Of a stretch of DNA of 64,000 nt, positions 22,205-35,300 are shown piece after piece. Position numbers and translations under genes: made by a program. Under the pieces are notes generated by a model. That model made no database searches and was not told the DNA's origin. It was given only the letters and a program-made list of their open reading frames with translations. The number at the start of each line of letters is the position of its first letter. Positions within the stretch are counted from its first letter, which is position 1. The DNA lies in the NCBI RefSeq assembly GCF_000002985.6, contig NC_003283.11:1178001-1242000 (forward strand). Direction: 5' to 3'. The stretch is from Caenorhabditis elegans (lineage: Eukaryota > Nematoda > Chromadorea > Rhabditida > Rhabditidae).

Positions 22205-22310
22205 TCATAGTCTGTGCGGGGAAACGCACAGGGCACTCACCCGCCTGCCCCACAGACCAGCACTCCACCACTTGGCCACTGCGCGCGCGCGCATGCCTCT
22301 TCACTTTTAC
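22205..22310 (-). repeat. tRNA-like GC-rich sequence
   Basis: Minus strand shows an A-box-like AGTGGCCAAGTGGTGGAGTGC followed by ggtctgtggggcagg and a gtgcgtttccccgcac hairpin. It resembles a decayed tRNA-derived element; no valid cloverleaf was found by eye. Confidence 0.3.
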
Positions 22311-22327
22311 AGCAGCCGACACCTCAC

Positions 22328-22470
22328 GGGGTTCTGGCCTTCCTCATTATATTTTTCGCGCTCCATTGACAATCGCCTGTACTCCACACGGACAAATACA
22401 TTTAGTTTTCAATCAAAACCGAGCCGCGACGCGACACGCAACGCGCCGTAAATCTACCCCAGATTTGGCC
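22328..22470 (+). repeat. Dispersed repeat (ccacacggacaaatac family)
   Basis: Contains gttctggccttcctcatt, cgcgctccattgacaatcgc, ccacacggacaaatac, cgcgacgcgacacgcaac and cgccgtaaatctacccc. Copies at 264-345, 42110-42300 and 43680-43915 (inverted) share these blocks. Confidence 0.75.
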
Positions 22471-22872
22471 GAGCCAAAACTCTTCCATTTCAAAATATGA
22501 GGGACGCCAGAACCTCGTGGTACCTGCAAAGGACATTCAGCCCCTCCCTCCCGCTTCATGATCCTCCTGCTCCGAGAGCTATTTCAAAGAACTCACCATT
22601 TCAAATCTCGTCGACCGTCAATCGATTGATAAATCCAAGAGCAGCGGATAAACAGAATACGAAGACGGTAATGAAAATATTTGAAGAAGTCTGGGTGTTG
22701 CCACGTGGATGACGTGGGCCTATTTTCCGCGGTAAATGATTTTTGTTGTATTTTTGAGAAGAATGACATTTTTACGCAGGGGAATTTTAAATTTATTTAT
22801 TTAACAAAAAAAAACAGAACAACTTTTTAGACACTACATCCAGTTTCAAAACAACTTAATATTTTATTTTTG

Positions 22873-23010
22873 TCAAATTCCAACAGTCTCTTGTTGCTCG
22901 TAGTCGTAGTTCCGGGATTTCAAAGGCAGAAGTGCTGGATTGCCGGGCTTTTGAGCATTTGCATCCGATTTTTCTGCTTCTTTTTCAGTTTCTGTGAGCT
23001 TAGAGATCAT
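22873..23010 (-). CDS. Hypothetical 45-aa ORF or terminal exon
   Basis: An open frame from ATG (23010) to TGA (22873) encodes a hydrophilic, charged peptide beginning MISKLTETEKEAEKS with a Tyr/Gln-rich end. An aataaa signal follows within about 15 bases. There is no clear acceptor upstream because a MITE abuts at 23021. It could be a last exon whose upstream exons were separated by that insertion, or chance. No family is recognised. Confidence 0.3.
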   Translation of the reverse strand: MISKLTETEKEAEKSDANAQKPGNPALLPLKSRNYDYEQQETVGI

Positions 23011-23020
23011 ATAACTTTTA

Positions 23021-23290
23021 CACGTGGTGTCAGGCTGTCTCATTGCGGTTTGATCTATTACCGGTACAGAGAGTGAGTGACAGACATCCGGGACCCAATG
23101 GGGCGGGGCGCGCGGAAGAGACGATTTGTCTCGATTTACGATATGATGACAATGAGGAAAATTTCGTAAATCGACACAAATCGTCTCTTCCGCGCGCCCC
23201 GCCCCATTGGGTCCCGGATGTCTGTCACTCTCTAACTATCTACACTCTCTGTACCGGTAATACAAAAAATGCGGGAAAACCTATGGTACC
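23021..23290. repeat. CACGTG-family MITE, interrupted and right-truncated
   Basis: The left end CACGTGGTGTCAGGCTGTC and gatcta..caaaaaatgcggg match the family core, but the core is split by the insertion at 23058-23260. The expected CACGTG right end is missing. Confidence 0.75.
23058..23260. mobile_element. Nested palindromic MITE inserted at TA
   Basis: Perfect 18-bp terminal repeats (TTACCGGTACAGAGAGTG and its complement) enclose arms of about 75 bp with gggacccaatggggcggggc. The host reads gatc-TA, element, TA-caaaaaatg, so TA is duplicated. It behaves as a 203-bp Tc1/mariner-like MITE. Confidence 0.85.
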
Positions 23291-23329
23291 ACACTGGCCA
23301 AATATCGTATTAAAATTTTTTTTTAATTT

Positions 23330-23800
23330 CTAAATTTTTTACCGCCAGTAGTTCGATGTTCGATGGAGCGCGCTTGCATTATTTTAATTTTTATTTATCC
23401 ATTTTTCTAATTTTTATTGATTTTTCATGTTTTTTGTGAAAATTCACTGGAAATTTAATGAAAAATTCAAAATAGATGTAAATTCTTTATTAAAAAGCGG
23501 GTATAAAAGCCTGAATCTGTGAAATTAATTGTTCCAGGCTTAACGTCGTTGGAAAACGTTCTTTAGAAATTTTTAGTGAACAATTTACATGTATTTTGAA
23601 TTTTTCATTAAATTTCCAGTGAATTTACACAAAAAACATAAAAAGTCAATAAAAAATGAAAAAAAAATTGATAAAAAAAAATTAAAATAATGTAAGCGCG
23701 CTCCATCGAACATCGAACTACTGGCGGTAATTCAAATCGGAATTTGATGCAATTCGAGATATTTTCAATTTTTAATATATTAGAATTTTTTTTTGAAATC
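23330..23800. repeat. Foldback of the gatggagcgcgcttgca family
   Basis: The left arm begins accgccagtagttcgatgtt, cgatggagcgcgcttgcat; the right arm is its complement, ending catcgaactactggcggtaa. Centre near 23540. Confidence 0.75.
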
Positions 23801-23939
23801 AAAAACTGTCATTTCAACCTAAATTCATTGTTTTTGAGCTTTTAGGCTTGAATTTAAGCTTTTGAAAAATTCTGAAACAAAGAGAAAATTCATTGAGAAA
23901 ATAGTGTGCAAAAATGAGAGACAGAGAGTAATTGCCGTC

Positions 23940-26605
23940 GGTTTCAGTGTTTGGTACGCAAACACCATTCAGAATATGAACATTGTCGAATACATCAATA
24001 TAAACATACACGAATTTGTCTGATGTATAAAGATTCCCGAAGACACTTTCCAATTACCCAAATTGTTCATATTCTAAATGAGATTCTCTTACTAGAACAC
24101 TCTTGGCCAATGTACGCAGCCGAACGTATCATAAGTGAATACAGAACACCAGTTATGTCCGAGCAAAAAGATCCGATTCAGAATATAAACATATTTGAAT
24201 GAGACGGATGTATAAAGATTCCCGAAGACACTTTCCAATTACCCAAATTGTTCATATTCTAAATGAGATTCTCTTACTAGAACACTCTTGGCCAATGTAC
24301 GCAGCCGAACGTATCATAAGTGAATACAGAACACCAGTTATGTCCGAGCAAAAAGATCCGATTCAGAATATAAACATATTTGAATTTGACGGATGTATAA
24401 AGATTCCCGAAGACACTTTCCAATTACCCAAATTGTTCATATTCTAAATGAGATTCTCTTACTAGAACACTCTTGGCCAATGTACGCAGCCAAACGTATC
24501 ATAAGTGAATACAGAACACCAGTTATGTCCGAGCAAAAAGATCCGATTCAGAATATAAACATATTTGAATTTGACAGATGTATAAAGATTCCCAAAGACA
24601 CTTTCCAATTACCCAAATTGTTCATATTCTAAATGAAAATCTCTTACTAGAACACTCTTGGCCAATGTACGCAGCCAAACGTATCATAAGTGAATACAGA
24701 ACACCAGTTATGTCCGAGCAAAAAGATCCGATTCAGAATATAAACATATTTGAATTTGACGGATGTATAAAGATTCCCGAAGACACTTTCCAATTACCCA
24801 AATTGTTCATATTCTAAATGAGATTCTCTTACTAGAACACTCTTGGCCAATGTACGCAGCCGAACGTATCATAAGTGAATACAGAACACCAGTTATGTCC
24901 GAGCAAAAAGATCCGATTCAGAATATAAACATATTTGAATTTGACGGATGTATAAAGATTCCCAAAGACACTTTCCAATTACCCAAATTGTTCATATTCT
25001 AAATGAGATTCTCTTACTAGAACACTCTTGGCCAATGTACGCAGCCAAACGTATCATAAGTGAATACAGAACACCAGTTATGTCCGAGCAAAAAGATCCG
25101 ATTCAGAATATAAACATATTTGAATTTGACAGATGTATAAAGATTCCCAAAGACACTTTCCAATTACCCAAATTGTTCATATTCTAAATGAGATTCTCTT
25201 ACTAGAACACTCTTGGCCAATGTACGCAGCCGAACGTATCATAAGTGAATACAGAACACCAGTTATGTCCGAGCAAAAAGATCCGATTCAGAATATAAAC
25301 ATATTTGAATTTGACGGATGTATAAAGATTCCCAAAGACACTTTCCAATTACCCAAATTGTTCATATTCTAAATGAAAATCTCTTACTAGAACACTCTTG
25401 GCCAATGTACGCAGCCAAACGTATCATAAGTGAATACAGAACACCAGTTATGTCCGAGCAAAAAGATCCGATTCAGAATATAAACATATTTGAATTTGAC
25501 GGATGTATAAAGATTCCCGAAGACACTTTCCAATTACCCAAATTGTTCATATTCTAAATGAGATTCTCTTACTAGAACACTCTTGGCCAATGTACGCAGC
25601 CGAACGTATCATAAGTGAATACAGAACACCAGTTATGTCCGAGCAAAAAAGATCCGATTCGGAATATAAACATATTTGAATTTGACGGATGTATAAAGAT
25701 TCCCGAAGACACTTTCCAATTACCCAAATTGTTCATATTCTAAATGAGATTCTCTTACTAGAACACTCTTGGCCAATGTACGCAGCCGAACGTATCATAA
25801 GTGAATACAGAACACCAGTTATGTCCGAGCAAAAAGATCCGATTCAGAATATAAACATATTTGAATTTGACGGATGTATAAATATTCCCGAAGACACTTT
25901 CCAATTACCCAAATTGTTCATATTCTAAATGAGATTCTCTTACTAGAACACTCTTGGCCAATGTACGCAGCCGAACGTATCATAAGTGAATACAGAACAC
26001 CAGTTATGTCCGAGCAAAAAGATCCGATTCAGAATATAAACATATTTGAATGAGACGGATGTATAAAGATTCCCGAAGACACTTTCCAATTACCCAAATT
26101 GTTCATATTCTAAATGAGATTCTCTTACTAGAACACTCTTGGCCAATGTACGCAGCCGAACGTATCATAAGTGAATACAGAACACCAGTTATGTCCGAGC
26201 AAAAAAGATCCGATTCGGAATATAAACATATTTGAATTTGACGGATGTATAAAAATTCCCGAAGACACTTTCCAATTACCCAAATTGTTCATATTCTAAA
26301 TGAGATTCTCTTACTAGAACACTCTTGGCCAATGTACGCAGCCGAACGTATCATAAGTGAATACAGAACACCAATTATGTCCGAGCAAAAAGATCCGATT
26401 CAGAATATAAACATATTTGAATGAGACGGATGTATAAAGATTCCCGAAGACACTTTCCAATTACCCAAATTGTTCATATTCTAAATGAAATTCTCTTACT
26501 AGAACACTCTTGGCCAATGTACGCAGCCGAACGTATCATAAGTGAATACAGAACACCAATTATGTCCAAGAAAAAGATCCGACTTAGAATATGAACATCA
26601 CAAAA
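23940..26605 (+). repeat. 185-bp satellite, 14 tandem copies
   Basis: The block gattcccgaagacactttcc recurs at 24032, 24217, 24402, 24587, 24772, 24957, 25142, 25327, 25512, 25698, 25883, 26068, 26254 and 26439 (period 185, with two 186 steps). Copies are nearly identical apart from a few variant sites. Because 185 is not a multiple of three, each unit opens a shifted 79-codon frame; these are not genes. A diverged partial unit starts the array. Confidence 0.95.
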
Positions 26606-26627
26606 CACACACGTAGAACTGGAAAAC

Positions 26628-27475
26628 CATAAAAGGAGGCGTTCCGCATGGCGGAGTCCTAAGCCCTTCCCTCTTCAACTCTTACTTGCAAGATTTTCCG
26701 ACTGATCCAAAAGTAGATATTACTTGGTTCGCTGACGACACCGGCATCCTGTCGCGGGACGGTCTACTTCCTGCAGCTGCACGGAAAATGCAAGTTTACC
26801 TCGACAAAATGGTCACATTCTTTGAGGCAAGAAAGCTCAAGATATCCCCGTCCAAATCCACCTACACCTGCTTCTCAGCATTTTAAGGTGACTTCCGATA
26901 CGACCCAGGACTTACATCGAACGCGATAGTGATCTCAACCGCAAGCGAATGCAGATTACTTGGAGTCAACCTGGACTCTTTGATGTGCATGAGGGAACAG
27001 GAGGCCAACATCAAGAAGAAGATTCAATGTCAGCTCAACCAAATGAAGGGAATGACCGGAACCAAGTGGGAATGCAACAAGGAGCTGATGCTGACACTTT
27101 CAAAGTGATCACCAAGGCAGAAGCGACATATGCGTGCCAAAGCTGGTCGCAGCTGATCAAGAAAACGAGAATGGATTCCTACAGATCCGGTCTCAGCATA
27201 TGCTGTGGTCTACCCAAGGACAACCCGGCTCACCACATCCACGACGAAGCGGGGGTTCTCCCCCTGGCGAAAGAAACTGATCAAATAAACCAAGTCTCGC
27301 CGCAAAGCTGAAAGGAAGACCAGTGGCAAATTCAAATGTGTGCCAAGTGCGGAGACACGTCTGGAGAAGTCAAACACTTATTCACCTGCTTCCCCGCAGT
27401 ACCAATGTCACCGATGGACCTGTGGAAGAAGCCTAAAGCTGTGGCAGCGGCCCTCGGGCTCTCCACAACCCTCGT
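26628..27475 (+). pseudogene. Non-LTR retrotransposon remnant, 3' half of reverse transcriptase ORF
   Basis: The frame opens inside the RT fingers/palm with KGGVPHGGVLSPSLFN and the active-site region WFADDTGIL (a FADD box), then LKISPSKSTYTCF. A stop falls at 26883. Sequence resumes with CRLLGVNLD, shifts frame near 27100, and ends with a zinc-knuckle-like CAKCGDTSGEVKHLFTC and DLWKKPKAVAAALGL. These are features of CR1/Jockey-lineage LINE ORF2 proteins. It is 5'-truncated exactly where the satellite ends, and inactive. Confidence 0.85.
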
Positions 27476-27599
27476 CGACCCTGGAGGAAACTCTACCTCC
27501 CCCGTGATTCGATACCTGGATCTTCGGTTGCTCAACAACCACAACCATTTCATCCATCGTTTAGCTCGAAAGCCGCTCCTCATCTCCAATGTCCTATCT

Positions 27600-27876
27600 T
27601 CAAGCTCATCCGGTTTGCTCTTGCAAAAAACCATTGATCCCCTGATGATCACCATCCATTCGTACTCGATGATGTCCTTAGGCTCGGCCTGAAAAGGAAT
27701 TTTGGTATATTTTTATTAAACTATTTGATTATCACATACCTTGAGATGGTTCACGTTAAGCTTAACATGAACATTCCGGTTCACTGTCTCCCGTCGCAGC
27801 GAAATTTGAGCCGGTTGACTGGAAGCTCTCTCTCTTGAATGTCTGTTGAAGCTGCGGGAGTCTCTGGGTCTTCCTT
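27600..27876 (-). pseudogene. YEATS-like gene fragment (two exons)
   Basis: Minus-strand exon 27876-27740 (acceptor ttcag, donor aag|gtatgt) encodes an Arg/Ser-rich stretch then VNRNVHVKLNVNHLK. A canonical 51-base intron leads to an exon from 27688 reading AEPKDIIEYEWMVIIRG. The pair resembles the first strands of a YEATS domain (VQVKLxxGH ... WMVFVRG), the acyl-lysine reader of AF9/ENL proteins. Beyond this the frame runs into the end of the LINE remnant on the opposite strand, and no further YEATS strands follow. I read it as a gene truncated by or beside the LINE; a short functional gene is not excluded. Confidence 0.4.
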
Positions 27877-27985
27877 CTGAAATTATATGAAATTCTAAGT
27901 TAAAACATTGAAAATCATAGAAATCGGGCGGAAAATTAAGCAAATCAAAAAATATTTATGAGTGACACAAGCTTTACAGTATATT

Positions 27986-28292
27986 ATGGGAACACGAAAT
28001 TCTGAGAATGCGTATTCCACAACATATATGACGCGCTCTTTTTAATGACTTGTGTCGATTTACGGGATCTCCATTTTTGAAATGAATTTCCTCATTTTTT
28101 TTGTTAATTTTAATATTCTAACGATAAATCATGATCAGTAAAAAATCTATTTCTATTAATTTTTTTAAAAACTAGCCCGTAAATCGACACTACAGTAGTC
28201 CTTTAACGAATTACTGTAATTTTCGCTACGAGATACTTTGCGCGTCAAATATGTTGTGCAATACGTATTCTAAGAATTTTGTGTTGCCATAA
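27986..28292. repeat. Foldback of the gcgaaaactacagtaat family
   Basis: Left arm gggaacacgaaattctgaga.., right arm ..taagaattttgtgttgccat, with internal actgtaattttcgctacgag. A (TC)n run at 28295-28314 abuts it. Bases 28320-29300 show no further feature except an AT-rich upstream region. Confidence 0.65.
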
Positions 28293-29308
28293 TATCTCTC
28301 TCTCTCTCTCTCTCAAAAATTTATTAAAAATCTTAAATTTTTTTGAAATTCTAGCGCCAGTTTTTAAATTTGAAAATTCAATATTTTTTTTCGGAATTAC
28401 TAATTTTCCCTGATATTAAAAACGATTTTTCTCCGAAAATGCGGTAGCCGGTCTTGACACGAAGGTGTGTGCCTTTAAAGAATACTCTAATTTTGAATTT
28501 TTGCTTCGGCGGTGTGTTCATCAAGTTTCCATAGTTTTTTACATGTTAAAAAAAATGTTATTGATTTAAAAATGCATACATTTTTACAATTCGAAGAAAA
28601 TCATGTTTGAAAATCGATAAAAACGCCACAGAACCAAAAATTTATCAGAAAAATGTGTCGTTTGGAAAAAAATCGATTTAAAATCGCGAAATTTAGCGTC
28701 AGGGTGAAAGAGCTCACTTGCTGTGGAGCATTTGTCAACGTGCGACTCAAAAAAGTGAAAAAAAATCACAAAAAAGCAGGAAAATGCTGCAAGAAAAAGA
28801 AACTGCCGCACTCCAAGTCGCCTATTGGCAAAAATGACTCAAAATGCTAGACACAAACTCACTTTGAACAAAAAATGCCGCGTTAGATGAGCGAAGGACA
28901 CATTCAAAACAAAAAATAAAAAGATCAAAACGAAATTATTTTTATTTTTTCCTTTTGGGTCTGGAATTTCTCAAATGTTTGTTTTAAATGCATATTTACC
29001 ACTTTTATATCATCAAATATCATGTTGTAAATTAATCAATTGATTAAAATACTAATTGTCGTAAAATTTAACAGCGCTGTCTGATAAATTGATTTAAAAT
29101 TGTATTTGTTTCCGCTCAATTCAGTGTTTTGCGCGACAATTAAAATGCCTTGTACGCAGATGCGCGTCGCCTCGAGGCGCCTCGTCTGCAAACACCGTGC
29201 TTCATATTTTAATTTGATCGAATTGAATTTTTCAGCGATTTTGAGGTTAAAAACCTTTTTTTTTCATTGAAAACTTTGAAATTTTCTCTCAATTTTTTTG
29301 ATTTCCAG

Positions 29309-32300
29309 ATGTCCGATGAGGATGACTACAATTCAGACGAAAATGTGGAGGATCTTGACGTGAAAATCGATTATATCGGTGAAAGTATTGAAATTGAGCC
29401 GGAGAACCCGTACTTCTTAGCGATTTTTGACGATTTTATGGTAAAATATCACTATTTCTCAGTGTTTTTCAATCTATCGACTTCCAGATCTCCACCGACT
29501 CAGAAGCACGTTTCCAGAGGCGAGAAAAGTGATGATTTGGGAAAAGTCGCCCAAAAGTCGTCGTCGCGTTGAAGCTAAAAATTGCCGATTTGAAGCGAGA
29601 GCTGCACGGAATCTCTCCGACCGCCGAATTTGCACGATTTCTGATGATCCATCTGCTGAATCTGGCGCTGAAGACATTCGGATCTGAAGACTGATTTATC
29701 TAAATTTTTTTAAAATTTTGTTTTTTCCTGTTTCATGACTATTTCTCTCTCGGCTCGGGTCTTTCACTTAATATATTCATTCCGATTTTCGATTTTCTGT
29801 GCACTTTTATTATTCAAAAAGTTTATTCCTTAAAAGTATTTTTAGCCTTTGAGGAGAAAAAATGGGCAAAATTTCATTTTTATTACAGGTCTCAAATGGA
29901 AAAACCTGCCTCTAAATCGAAGCGAAAACCTAAAGAGACCAGTGATGATGTAGACGCAGACGTTTTGCCAGAAGTAAAATAAATACAGAAAAAAAAAGAA
30001 ATTTTATGAAAATTAGACACTTTTTTTTTCAGAAAGGCCTTCACAATTCGGATGGTTTTCTATTTTATCACGCGTCGTTCCGGCCGTTAACCTCAGCTCA
30101 GCATAGGCGAGCAGAGGAGCATGGTACTGTATACATGGGGGCTCGCTGGCTGACCTAAAATGAATTCTCGGGGACTAGAAAACTCTTCAATAAATGGCCT
30201 AACAAAAGCGCGGACGAGGAAAAATCCCCGGCCGTGTAGTCCTCTCGGAGGTTTATCAATTTTCTAAAAAATGCTTTTAAAAAATCCAAAAAATAATTGA
30301 AGAAAATTCATTGTCCGAGAGGAGTCCACCATCAGCCTTTGCAATATACGGTACCACTAAATTCTGAGAATGCGTATTGCACAACACACTTGACGCACAA
30401 AATATCTCGTAGCGAAAACTACAGTTACTCTTTAAATGACTACTGTATGTCGATTTACGGGCTCAATTCTCGAAAATATGATTTTTTTTTTCGAATTTTG
30501 ACAGCGATATTCAATTTTTTTCGGTTTTTTTTGTCATTCTTATGCTTATTATCGATATTTTGTTCATTAATAAATTATTTTACCTGAAAAACGTCCCCAA
30601 TATTGGCAAGGATACTCCCTCAAGCTTATTTTTACAGTATTTCCTGTCTATTGCCGTAATAGGCGGGAAATAATGTGAAAATACGTTTTTAGGAGTATCC
30701 TTGCCAATATTGGGGACGTTTTTCGGGTAAAATAATTTATTAATGAACAAAATATCGATAATAAGCGTAAGAATGACAAAAAAAAAACGAAGAAAAATGT
30801 AATATCGCTGTCAAAATTCGAAAAAAAAAACATATTTTCGAGAATCAAGCCGGTAAATCGACCTACAGTATCTATTTAAAGAATACTGTAGTTTTCGCTA
30901 CAAAATATTTTGCGCGTCAAATATGTTGTCCAGTACGCATTTTCAGAATTTAGAGGTACCGTAATAGTTTTAGTGCAATAGAGCAGCCTGCGAGCACTTG
31001 AAAGTTCCGGAAAAAAACAAATATTTCTGTTTATTTTATTTCAGGCATCGATCTCAAAACGAAAAAGGTGTTTACAGTGGAAGAGTCTATTCAAGTTTTC
31101 GAGAATTGGAGGAAATTTGCCACTGAGCACAATATGAAGCTTGCAAAGGCGCCGGAATATATTTCGCCGAAAAAAACCGACAGGCACATCTTTAAGCACC
31201 AGGAGGAGCATCATTTTTGGCCTAAACTTTGTGCGTTCCGCTTTTAAAAGTGGAAATTTTATATGTTTTCCTAAAAATTGAAAGAAAAAAATTTGCTAAA
31301 TTTGCATCCAGATTTGAACCACCCGCCAAGTGATTTGTTCGATGGAGCGCCTTTGCACGTTTTTTTTTTAATTGTTATGTTATTTTTTCTGATTTTTTAC
31401 CGATTTTTCTTGTTTTCAGTGTATTTTAACAGGAAATTAGAGGGAAAAGTCGAGAGAAATGCGAAATATCGATTAAAAATCAGCGTTGAAGGCGTAAAAA
31501 CAAAGAATTGACACTTTTAAACGAATTAATTAAATTCAAAGATTTACGCCCTTCAACGCTGATTTTTAATCGATATTTCGCATTTTTCTTGACTTTTCCC
31601 TCAAATTTCCTGTAAAAATACACTGAAAACATGAAAATCGGTGGAAAATAAGAAAATAAATTTAAATTAAAAAAAAAAAAACGTGCAAGCGCGCTCCATC
31701 GAACAAATCACCCGGCGGGTGGTTCAAATCTGGAATTTGATGAAAATTCAGATTTTGCCAAATTCCATTTCAAAAAAAAAAAACATAAAATTTTAAAAAT
31801 GTTTTTTTTAATTAAAAAAAAATCTAAATTTTCATCAAATTCCAGATTTGAACCACCCGCCGCCAAGCGCTTGCACGTTTTTTTGAAATTAAATGTTATT
31901 TTTTCGGATTTTTCACCAATTTTCCATGTTTTCAGTATAATTTTACAGGAAATTTGAAGGAAAGTCGAGAAAAATGCGAATTATCGATGAATGATCAGCG
32001 TTGAAGGCGTATGGAGCCTGAAATGATTAAATTTACGCCCTTCGACGTTGATTTTTAATCGATATTTCGCATTTTTCTTGAATTTTCCTTCAAATTTCCT
32101 GTAAAAATACACTGAAAACACAAAAAAATCGGTAAAAAATCAGAAAAAATAAAATTTCATCAAAATAAAAACGTGCAAGCGCGCTCCATCGAATAAATCA
32201 CCCGGCGGGAGGTTTAAATCTGGAATTTGATGCAAATTTAGATTTTTTTTTCAATTTTCAATTTTCAAAAACAAAAATTTTTATGGGAATTTTTGAAAAA

Positions 32301-35300
32301 AAAAAAAATTATCCAGGCGACGGTCTTCCCCACCGTCCCGCGTGTACCATCAAAATGCGAGCAATCTCAATGATGACGTCATCGTTCATGGAAAATCTTG
32401 AGTGGAGCCGCCTGGCTGAGGAGATTAAAGCAAAGCTTCACACGTACGAGACGAACGACGATCTCACAATGCAAAAGGCTCAGAAATTGCTGGAAAAAGG
32501 ATACGCCGCCTCACATGTCGCCGAGATTTTAAACGTTTCGAATGGAAAAATGTCGAGTATGGCGTCGAAATTGAGGACTTTGGAGGCTAGGAATGATCCG
32601 ACCATGATTCATGCTTTTTATGGTGAACACTGCAACTTTTTCCTCACGAGGGACGAGGAAAAAGTTGCAGTTGTGAATTTGGAGCACAAAAATTGTGAAA
32701 TTTGTTCGAATTTTTCAGAAAATATCATCGGGGAAAATTGTAGATTTTTTTTTGTCTAAATTCGAAAAAAATAGGCTTAAAAATTGGAAAAAAATAGCGA
32801 AAATTGAAAATTTTCCTTTTAAAAAATTCAAAAAAAAAATCTAAATTTTACGATTCTCGAATTCAAAAAAATCAAAAAAAAAACGAAACACCAGAAATTG
32901 AAATTTTCCATTTTTTTTTAATTAAAAAAACACAAAAAAAATTGTTTTTGAATTTTAAAAATTCAAAAAAAACCCAAATTTTTCGTTTTTTTTATTTTTA
33001 AAAATTCAAATTCGAAAAATCGAATTTTCCGTTTTTTTTTTTGAATTTTAAAAATTAAAAAAAAAAACGGAATTTTCGATTTTTTTTTTAATTAAAAAAA
33101 CACAAAAAATTTTGTTTTTGAATTTTAAAAATTCAAAAAAATCTAAATTTTTCGTTTTTTTTTATTTTTAAAAATTCAAATTCGAAAAATCGAATTTTCC
33201 GTTTTTTTTTTTTGAATTTTAAAAATCAAAAAAAAAAACGGAATTTTCGATTTTTTTGAATTTTTAAAAAAATCGAAACAATTTTGTTTTTGAATTTTAA
33301 AAATTCAAAAAAATCTAAATTTTTCGTTTTTTTATTTTTAAAAATTCAAATTCGAAAAATCGAATTTTCCGTTTTTTTTTTTTTGAATTTTAAAAATTCA
33401 AAAAAATCTAAATTTTTCGTTTTTTTTTTGAATTTTAAAAATCAAAAAAAAAAACGGAATTTTCGATTTTTTCGAATTTTTAAAAAATCGAAACAATTTT
33501 GATTTTCGACTTTTAAAAATTCAAAAAAATCTAAATTTTTCGTTTTTCAACTCTTAAACATTCAAACAAAATCTAAATTTTTATTTTGTGAATTTTAAAT
33601 ATTTAAAAAATCAAAATTTCTCGATTTTTGGTTTATGAAAATTATAAAATCGAAATTTTTCATTTTTCGATTTTTTATAAATCAAAAAACCGAAATTTTC
33701 AAATCTTGAATTAAAAAAAAAACCGAAATTCTTCGTTTTTCGGCTTTAAAATTCAAAAAATTTAAATGTTTTATTTTTCAAACTTTTAAAAATTTAAGAA
33801 ATCGAAATTTTTCATTTTTCGAATTAAAAAAATGCAAAAAAAAATCGAAATTTTTCGTTCTTCGAACTTAAAAATTACAAAACATTAAAATTTTCATTTT
33901 TCGATTTTTAAAAATTCATAAAATCTAAATTTCTCGTTTTTCGATTTTTTTTATTTCAAAAAATCAAAAATATTCGTTTTTTGAATTTTAAAAATTTTAA
34001 AAATCGAAAATTTTCGTTTTTCGATTTATTAAAATTCAAAAAAATCGAAAATTTCATTAAATTCTAAAAAAAATTGTTGAAAAGTTAAAAAAAAAATCGA
34101 AATTTTTCATTTTTCGAATTTTAAAAACTCAAAAAATCGAAAACTTCACTAAATTCTAAAAACAAATATTTTATTTTAAAAAAATGTGTTTCCAGAATCC
34201 ACTGTCTACTTTGGCCTGAAGCTTAAAAAGTTGCGACGAGCCATCACCACCAACGACGACTATCGTATCGAATCTGTTCGCCGTAAAGTCCGTCTAGAAG
34301 AAATCGGACTTCAGCTTCACATTTCCGAGCAAAAATGTAAAGATCTTCTGAAGATAGTCATCGAAACGATTCGAACCAAGTACACAGAAAGCCTAGAAGA
34401 AGCCGGCCTGGATGAGGATGAAGCTTGGAGCAAAGCTCTTGCTCTAGTGGACTCTAGGCCACCAATCGAAGAGTCACAACTCTACAAGGCTTTGGAAATT
34501 ATTTGTAAACACATTGAGAAGGCCGAGACCACTGGAAGCTTGCTGAGCCACGAACAACTTCCAAGCATGTACGTCAATGACGTCACACTTGCTCGCTGGC
34601 TGGCCTAAATTTTAAAAATCAGCCTAAAAAACGCGCGGACGAGGAAAAAATCCTCGGCCGTGTAGTCCTATCGGAGTTTTCCGGCGGTTCGATTTTGTTT
34701 TTGGTTTTGCCTTTTCGTTTTTCGTTTTTCGAACTATAAAAATTCAATCAAATTTTAAAAATAAAAATTAAAAAAAATCAAAAATTATATTTTCGAATTT
34801 AAAAAGTGTCAAAAAATCGATTTTTTTTGTTTTTCGCATTAAAAAAATTTTTAAAAAATTGAAAATGTTTGTTTTTCGAACTTTAAAAATGCAAAAAATC
34901 CAATTTTTTTCGTTCTTCGAACTTTAAAAATCCAAAAAAATCGAAATTTTGAATTTTTCTAATTTTTAGAATTCGAAAAACGAAAAATTCAATTTTTGAA
35001 TTTGTATAGTTCGAAAAATGTAAGATTTCGATTTTTTGAATTTTTAAATTTTTTGAATTTTTAAAATTCATAAAAACGAAACTTTTCGTTTTTCGAACTA
35101 TAAAAATTTAATCAAATTTTAAAAATTAGAAAAAATCAAAAATATTATATTTTCGAATTTAAAAAGTGTCAAAAAACCGAAGTTGTGTTTTTCGAATTTT
35201 TTTTGTTTTTCGCATTTTAAAAATTAAAAAAAATTGAAAATGTTCGTTTTTCGAACTTTAAAAATGCAAAAAATCCAATTTTTTTCGTTCTTCGTACTTT

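Noticed and set aside
24199..26235. Series of 79-codon open frames, one per satellite unit
   Set aside because: They repeat with the 185-bp period, shift frame from unit to unit and have no start context or splice signals, so they reflect the satellite.
27336..27692. 118-codon frame following the LINE zinc-knuckle motif
   Set aside because: The first part is the LINE tail. After AAALGL the translation loses LINE character and overlaps the opposite-strand YEATS-like exon, so the full frame is not one protein.
28653..28850. 65-codon Lys/Cys-rich plus-strand frame
   Set aside because: Simple composition, no conserved motif and no splice partner. A histone-like or metallothionein-like reading was considered, but Cys spacing does not fit.
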